43,599 bases of DNA from Salinarimonas sp051117315 (GTDB lineage: Bacteria > Pseudomonadota > Alphaproteobacteria > Rhizobiales > Beijerinckiaceae), in assembly GCA_051117315.1 (NCBI GenBank), contig JBNPEA010000050.1, positions 1-43,599 on the forward strand. Direction: 5' to 3'. The translations under genes and the position numbers were made by a program. Below the pieces are notes generated by a model. That model was not told the DNA's origin. It was given only the letters and a program-made list of their open reading frames with translations, and made no database searches. Shown piece after piece: positions 39,253 to 43,599 of this stretch. Position 1 is the first letter of the stretch; every line of letters starts with the position of its first letter.

Positions 39253-40119
39253 TCACTCCGGATCGAGCCCAGCCAGATCGCGCCGCAGGCCATTCTCCTC
39301 GGCGAAGGCGTCCTCGACCGCCTTGCGGGCACTGATGCCGAGGCGCTCGTCCGCCTTCTCGCGCAGGCTCGCGGTCATCTGCGCCTCGCGGAACGGACGG
39401 AAATCGGCCAGCCCAGCGGGGCGGCCGTCGCGCCCGCGGAAGACGAGCGGCCCCTCACGGGTGACGATGATGTCGCCGCGGCGCAGGGTCATGTCCTCAC
39501 GGACGTCGAGCCGGTCGGCGACGCGCCGGTTCGGGCCCTGGCAGGAGCAGGTATCGTCGGTGGAGGTGCGATAGGCGCCGGCCATCGGCACGTCTGCATA
39601 GCGCATGCCGTCCGCGGCGCGGGCGGTCGCGATGTCCTCCTGCCCGGGGGCGAGCACGAAGAGCTTCGTCGGCGCGCCGGGACAGCCCGCGTTGCAGGCG
39701 AGATCGTGCAGCGGCAGGTCCCGCCGCGAGGCGAGATCGCCGACGGGGAAGTAGTAGCCGTCACACATGCGCACGCACATCGTCCGTCCCGCGCCGGTCG
39801 CCGGCGGCGCGATGCGCGTCGCCGCGCGCGTCTCGGGTGACGTCGCCGGCTGCGGATGCGGCGCCGCCGGTGCGACCCCCGGCGGGCTGCCGAACAGACG
39901 CTCCAGCGGCCCGGGCGCCCGCGCCTGCTGCGGGGACTGATGACGCGCGTCCGTCCGGAAGAAGTCGAGCGCGCCGGTCGCCTCGACGGCGCTCGGCGCG
40001 AGCGCCGGAGCGAGGCCGGCGGCGAGGAGTGCCACGCCGACGAGGCGGGCGCGGGAACGGACGACGTCGTGCGCGCGCGGCGTATCGCCGGCGCGTCGGC
40101 CAGACTTCGATTTGGTCAC
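39253..40119 (-). CDS. DUF2865 protein, probably exported
   Basis: A 288-residue protein typical of Hyphomicrobiales. There is no ATG in the early part of the frame; the GTG at 40119 is the likely start, giving a basic N-terminus and a hydrophobic signal-like segment (RLVGVALLAAGLAPALAPS). A Pro/Ala-rich stretch is followed by the DUF2865 core with conserved cysteines: MCVRMCDGYYFPVGDLASR, LACNAGCPGAP and DDTCSCQGPNRR. RRGDIIVTREGPLVFRG follows. The function of the family is unknown; the cysteine spacing suggests disulfides in the periplasm. The ribosome-binding site is weak. 148 nt separate it from glnE upstream on the same strand. Confidence 0.85.
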   Translation of the reverse strand: MTKSKSGRRAGDTPRAHDVVRSRARLVGVALLAAGLAPALAPSAVEATGALDFFRTDARHQSPQQARAPGPLERLFGSPPGVAPAAPHPQPATSPETRAATRIAPPATGAGRTMCVRMCDGYYFPVGDLASRRDLPLHDLACNAGCPGAPTKLFVLAPGQEDIATARAADGMRYADVPMAGAYRTSTDDTCSCQGPNRRVADRLDVREDMTLRRGDIIVTREGPLVFRGRDGRPAGLADFRPFREAQMTASLREKADERLGISARKAVEDAFAEENGLRRDLAGLDPE

Positions 40120-40267
40120 GCTGGTACCCCAATGGGTCGAAGTAGAATAGACCCTTGCAAGTCCGCAGACGGATCGGGGTTCCGCGGCCGATTTCGGTCC
40201 TAGGACTGTCGCACGCCGCGGCAAGTCGCCGGAACGGCCGAACGATGCCCTTCGAAGCGGGCGCCGC

Positions 40268-43237
40268 TCACCCCGCCATCCCCACGAGCGTTCGCTCGAA
40301 GATCTCGCGCACGCGCTTGCGCGTCTCCGCGAGCTCGGCGGCGAGGCGGGCGGGGTCGGGCACGCCGGCTTCGGCCGCGAGGCGGCGCAGGATCGCCGGC
40401 GGGGCGCTCTTGGGGTCGAAGCGTCCCTCGACGGTGAGGCGCTGCCAGTGGAACACGCGCGAGAGCAGCGCCTGGGCGGCGACGAGCGCGTCCGCCTCCT
40501 CGCCCGAGAGGAAGCCGGCATCCCCCGCCTGCGCCAGCGCCAGGCCGGGCGAGAGGCCGACGAGCCCCGGCCGCGCCTGGGCGTTCGCCAGCACGAAGGC
40601 CTGGGCGAGGAAGTCGAGATCCGTCAGCCCGCCCGCGGCGAGCTTCATGTCCCACGGGTCGCCCTCGCCCTTCTCCCGGGCGATGAGTCGACGCATGGCG
40701 AGCACCTCGCGGGCGACCGTCGCCGGGTCGCGCGGCAGCGCCACCACCTCGGCGATGGCGCATTTGGCGTCCTCGTCGAGGCCGCCGTCGCCGGCAACCA
40801 CCCGCGCGCGGGTGAGCGCCATGTGCTCCCACAGCTCCGCATCCTCGCGCTGATAGGCGAGGAAGCCGCGGAACTGCGTCGCGACCGGGCCGGACCGGCC
40901 CGACGGACGCAGGCGCAGGTCGACCTCGTAGAGCGCCCCGCGCCGGGTCGGCGCCGTCAGGGCCGAGACCAGGCGCTGGGTCAGGCGGGTGTAGTAGACG
41001 GTGGCGTCGACCGCGCGGCGCCCGTCGCTCTCGCGGTTCTCGTGGTCGAAGTCGTAGAGCACGACGAGATCGAGGTCCGACGTCGCGGTCATCTCCCGGG
41101 TGCCGAGCCGCCCCAGCCCCAGGATGGCGATGCGCCCGCCCGGCACCCGGCCGTAATCGGCGACGAACTCGCGCTCCACCGCCTCGAACGAGGTCTGCAC
41201 GATGGCCTGCGCGATGGCGGCATAGGCCTGGCCGGTACGCTCGGGCGCGAACACGCCCGAGAGCATGCGCGCACCGGTGACGAAGGTCGCCTGGCGGGTG
41301 ACCTCGCGGGTGCGGTCGAGGAAGTCTTCGTAGGAGGCCGGCCGGCCGATGGCGGCGCGCATCTGGTCGAGCATCTCGCCCTCGTCGACGATCGGGTCGC
41401 CGAAGGCCGGGTCGATGATCGCGTCGAGCACGTGCGGGCTCTTCGCCACCGTGTCGGCGAGGCGTGGGGCGGTGCCGAGCAGGTCGGCGAACAGCGTGAG
41501 CAGGCGATCGTGGTTGAGCAGGATCGTCATCAGCTCGACGGCGGCCTTCATCCGGCCGAAGACGGCGTCGAGCCGCTCGAGCGCGCCGTCGGGGTCCGCC
41601 GTGCCGCCAAGCGCGGCGAGCAGCGCGGGGGTGAGCTCCGTGAGGACCTCGCGGGCGCGGGCGCTGGTGACCGCCGGGCGCCGGCCGAAATGCCAGCCAC
41701 GAACGGTCTCCGCCGCCTTCTCCGGGTCGCGAAAGCCCAGCTTGCGCAGGGTGCCCAGCGTCTCGGGATCGACCTCCGCCCCGGTGAAGACGAGGCTGCC
41801 CGCCTCGGACGCGAGCTCCGGCCCCTCCTCGAAGAGGAGCGCGTAGTGCTTCTGGACCGTGCGCGCCACCTCGGTCAGCGCCGCGCCGAAGGCCTTGGCG
41901 CTCTTGTAGCCGCAGAAGCGTGCGAAGCCCTTGAGCGCCGCCTCGTCGGCCGGCAGGCGCTGGGTCTGCTCGTCCGCGACCATCTGCAGGCGGTGCTCGA
42001 TGCTGCGCAGGAAGCGGTAGGCGGCCGCCAGCTCGTCGCGCGCCTCCGGCGTGATCCAGCCTTCGGCGTGGAGCTCGGCGAGCATCTCGAGCGTCCGGCG
42101 CCCGCGTAGGGACGGCCGGCGCCCGCCGAAGACGAGCTGCTGCGTCTGCACGAAGAACTCGATCTCGCGGATGCCGCCGCGCCCGAGCTTGATGTCGTGG
42201 CCCGCCACCGCGATCTCGGCATGGCCGCGTACCGCGTGGATCTGGCGCTTCATGGCGTGGACGTCGGCGATCGCCGCGAAGTCGAAATACTTGCGCCAGA
42301 TGAAGGGCGCCAGATCGCGCAGGAAGCTCTCGCCGAGCGCGAGGTCCCCGGCGACCGGCCGCGCCTTGATCAGCGCCGCGCGCTCCCAGTTCTGGCCGAC
42401 GCTCTCGTAGTAGGAATAGGCCGACGGCAGCGCCACGGCGACCGGCGTCGAGCCGGGGTCGGGGCGCAGGCGGTAGTCGACCCGGTGGACGTAGCCCTCG
42501 CCCGTGCGCTCCTGGAGCATCTTGGCGACGTTCTGGGCGAGCCGCGCGTAGAACGGAGGCGCCTCCATCGGGTCCTTCATGGCCGGGCAGGCGGGATCGA
42601 AGAAGACGACGAGGTCGATGTCGCTCGAGTAGTTCAGCTCCCCGCCGCCGTGCTTGCCCAGCGCCAGCACCACGGCGCCGGTGCCGCGGCCGGGCTCGTC
42701 CGGGTCCGGCAGCGCGATCTTGCCGGCCGCCGCCGCCTCGACGAGGAGCGTGTCCACGGCGCCGGCGACGGACGCGTCGGCGAAGGCGGAGAGCGCGGCG
42801 ACGACGCGGTCGACGTCCCAGACCCCGCCGATGTCGGCGAGCGCGACGAGGAGCGCGTGGTCGGCGCGCGCGCGCCGCAGGCCCTTGGCCACGTCATCCC
42901 GGCGCGCCTTTCCCGCCGCCACGGCGCGGAAGCAGGCGCGCTGCTCGGCAACGATCCGGGCGTGGCTCTCCTCCGGCGGCGCGAGCGCGAGCCGCGCGAG
43001 GCGCTCGGGCCGCGAGGCGAGCCGGGTGAGGAAGGGCGAATGCTCGAAGATCAGGCCGACCAGGTTGCGCAGCGGCCCGTGCTCGAGATGCGGAACCAGG
43101 GCAGCGGCCGCCTCGTTGCCGCGCGCGGACTCGATCAGCTCGGAGAGCCGCGTCTTCGCGATCCTGGCGGAGCAGGTCGGGCAGGCGTCGGAGAGGCGGG
43201 CGACGAGGGCGGTCTCTTCGGTCATGGCGGTGGTCAT
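40268..43237 (-). CDS. glnE: Bifunctional glutamine synthetase adenylyltransferase/adenylyl-removing enzyme
   Basis: A 989-residue enzyme that adenylylates (inactivates) and deadenylylates (activates) glutamine synthetase in response to PII protein and glutamine. Two nucleotidyltransferase domains are visible. The N-terminal deadenylylase domain has ALGKHGGGELNYSSDIDLVV, and the C-terminal adenylylase domain has ILGLGRLGTREMTATSDLDL. KLGRGGIREIEFFVQTQQLV links the first to a helical region. Length is normal. The ATG at 43237 (MTTAMTEE) is used because an AAAGGA site lies upstream; the next ATG, 43225, is possible. The longer open frame to 43414 was rejected: it would overlap pgsA. It diverges from pgsA. 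Confidence 0.96.
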   Translation of the reverse strand: MTTAMTEETALVARLSDACPTCSARIAKTRLSELIESARGNEAAAALVPHLEHGPLRNLVGLIFEHSPFLTRLASRPERLARLALAPPEESHARIVAEQRACFRAVAAGKARRDDVAKGLRRARADHALLVALADIGGVWDVDRVVAALSAFADASVAGAVDTLLVEAAAAGKIALPDPDEPGRGTGAVVLALGKHGGGELNYSSDIDLVVFFDPACPAMKDPMEAPPFYARLAQNVAKMLQERTGEGYVHRVDYRLRPDPGSTPVAVALPSAYSYYESVGQNWERAALIKARPVAGDLALGESFLRDLAPFIWRKYFDFAAIADVHAMKRQIHAVRGHAEIAVAGHDIKLGRGGIREIEFFVQTQQLVFGGRRPSLRGRRTLEMLAELHAEGWITPEARDELAAAYRFLRSIEHRLQMVADEQTQRLPADEAALKGFARFCGYKSAKAFGAALTEVARTVQKHYALLFEEGPELASEAGSLVFTGAEVDPETLGTLRKLGFRDPEKAAETVRGWHFGRRPAVTSARAREVLTELTPALLAALGGTADPDGALERLDAVFGRMKAAVELMTILLNHDRLLTLFADLLGTAPRLADTVAKSPHVLDAIIDPAFGDPIVDEGEMLDQMRAAIGRPASYEDFLDRTREVTRQATFVTGARMLSGVFAPERTGQAYAAIAQAIVQTSFEAVEREFVADYGRVPGGRIAILGLGRLGTREMTATSDLDLVVLYDFDHENRESDGRRAVDATVYYTRLTQRLVSALTAPTRRGALYEVDLRLRPSGRSGPVATQFRGFLAYQREDAELWEHMALTRARVVAGDGGLDEDAKCAIAEVVALPRDPATVAREVLAMRRLIAREKGEGDPWDMKLAAGGLTDLDFLAQAFVLANAQARPGLVGLSPGLALAQAGDAGFLSGEEADALVAAQALLSRVFHWQRLTVEGRFDPKSAPPAILRRLAAEAGVPDPARLAAELAETRKRVREIFERTLVGMAG

Positions 43238-43319
43238 GGCGGTGCGTGCGTCCTTTCGGCCGGCCGACAATACCGCGTCGCGCCGACGTGTCATGCCCGG
43301 CGGCGCGGGTCGCGCCGGA

Positions 43320-43348
43320 TTGACGTCTCCCCTGCGGGCATGCTCTGT
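43320..43348 (+). promoter_or_regulatory. Possible promoter of pgsA
   Basis: TTGACG (43320-43325), a 17-nt spacer, then CTCTGT (43343-43348), with transcription starting about 20 nt before the pgsA ATG. The -10 element is poor, so this is tentative. Confidence 0.3.
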
Positions 43349-43373
43349 GCCTCCAGCGACCGGCTGCTTGTGC

Positions 43374-43599
43374 ATGAAACGATCGACAGCGCTCTCCCTG
43401 CCGAACCTCCTCACCTACGGACGCTGCCTCGCCGTGCCGGCGGTGGTGGGGCTGATGTTCTGGCCAAACGAGAGCTGGGCGCGCTGGTGGGCGCTGGGAA
43501 TCTTCGTCGCCGCCGCGATCACGGACTATTTCGACGGGTACCTGGCCCGCGCCTGGAACCAGCAGTCGGCTCTCGGGCGCATGCTGGACCCGATCGCCG
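43374..43599 (+). CDS. pgsA: CDP-diacylglycerol-glycerol-3-phosphate 3-phosphatidyltransferase (5' part, cut by window end)
   Basis: The first 75 codons of a CDP-alcohol phosphatidyltransferase that makes phosphatidylglycerol phosphate in the inner membrane. The N-terminus SLPNLLTYGRCLAVPAVVGL is a typical PgsA start and first helix. The catalytic signature DYFDGYLAR, eight residues, G, three residues, D is visible, with the final aspartate in GRMLDP at the window edge. The ATG at 43374 gives the expected N-terminus but has no strong ribosome-binding site. It diverges from glnE across 136 nt. Confidence 0.92.
   Translation, partial: MKRSTALSLPNLLTYGRCLAVPAVVGLMFWPNESWARWWALGIFVAAAITDYFDGYLARAWNQQSALGRMLDPIA

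Overview
The window is a stretch of very GC-rich chromosome from an alphaproteobacterium, most likely a phototrophic member of the Hyphomicrobiales. Three things support this. It carries a bchE-bchJ pair for anaerobic bacteriochlorophyll synthesis, preceded by a PpsR/CrtJ-type and an FNR-type site. It has a CcrM-type GANTC methyltransferase, an AccD without its zinc-finger cysteines, and a DUF2865 protein. It also has the ccmI-ccmE-ccmF-ccmH order of alphaproteobacterial cytochrome c maturation. The exact genus cannot be read from the sequence. Almost every real gene is shadowed by long antisense or out-of-frame ORFs because of the base composition; these are left out.

Layout. 1-1636 (minus): an HtrA/Do protease followed by a response regulator cut by the window edge. 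1879-2413: a glycine-zipper lipoprotein with a terminator. 2495-6823: the ccmIEFH operon. 6832-9269 (minus): PepSY protein, OmpR-type regulator and histidine kinase, a PhoPQ/FeuPQ-like signalling operon. 9321-13065: glyQ diverging from proA, nadD and a HhH-GPD protein. 13160-17005: a LysE-family exporter, tadA, a large RluB-type pseudouridine synthase with repetitive disordered tails, and rsmD. 17025-17925 (minus): a lower-GC two-gene unit, an unknown protein plus a HTH protein, organised like a toxin-antitoxin pair. 18233-20336: an RhlE-like RNA helicase and an unrecognised acidic protein with two similar halves.

20383-27223 is the most unusual part: a complete seven-gene Mrp/Mnh/Pha Na+(K+)/H+ antiporter operon. 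It is preceded by a near-consensus sigma-54 (-24/-12) promoter and a 46-bp bipartite dyad about 130 bp further upstream. Its last gene encodes MrpG fused to about 260 residues that resemble two universal-stress-protein domains, and its MrpE is short. This combination is the best candidate for an undescribed regulated transport system.

27244-34033: a SAM methyltransferase, ccrM, accD-folC, a YciB-type protein, a 43-residue membrane protein and a DUF1206 protein. 34026-36001 (minus): amidase, a DjlA-like co-chaperone and a glycine-zipper lipoprotein. 36178-36569: the RNase P RNA. 36663-39210: a 53-residue membrane protein and the bchE-bchJ operon with its control region. 39253-43237 (minus): a DUF2865 protein and glnE. 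43374-end: the start of pgsA.

Together the genes cover housekeeping (tRNA charging and editing, rRNA modification, RNase P, lipid, folate, NAD and proline synthesis), respiration and phototrophy (ccm, bchEJ), envelope stress and signalling (HtrA, two two-component systems), nitrogen control (glnE), cell-cycle methylation (ccrM) and ion homeostasis (mrp). I saw no tRNA, insertion sequence, prophage or CRISPR array.
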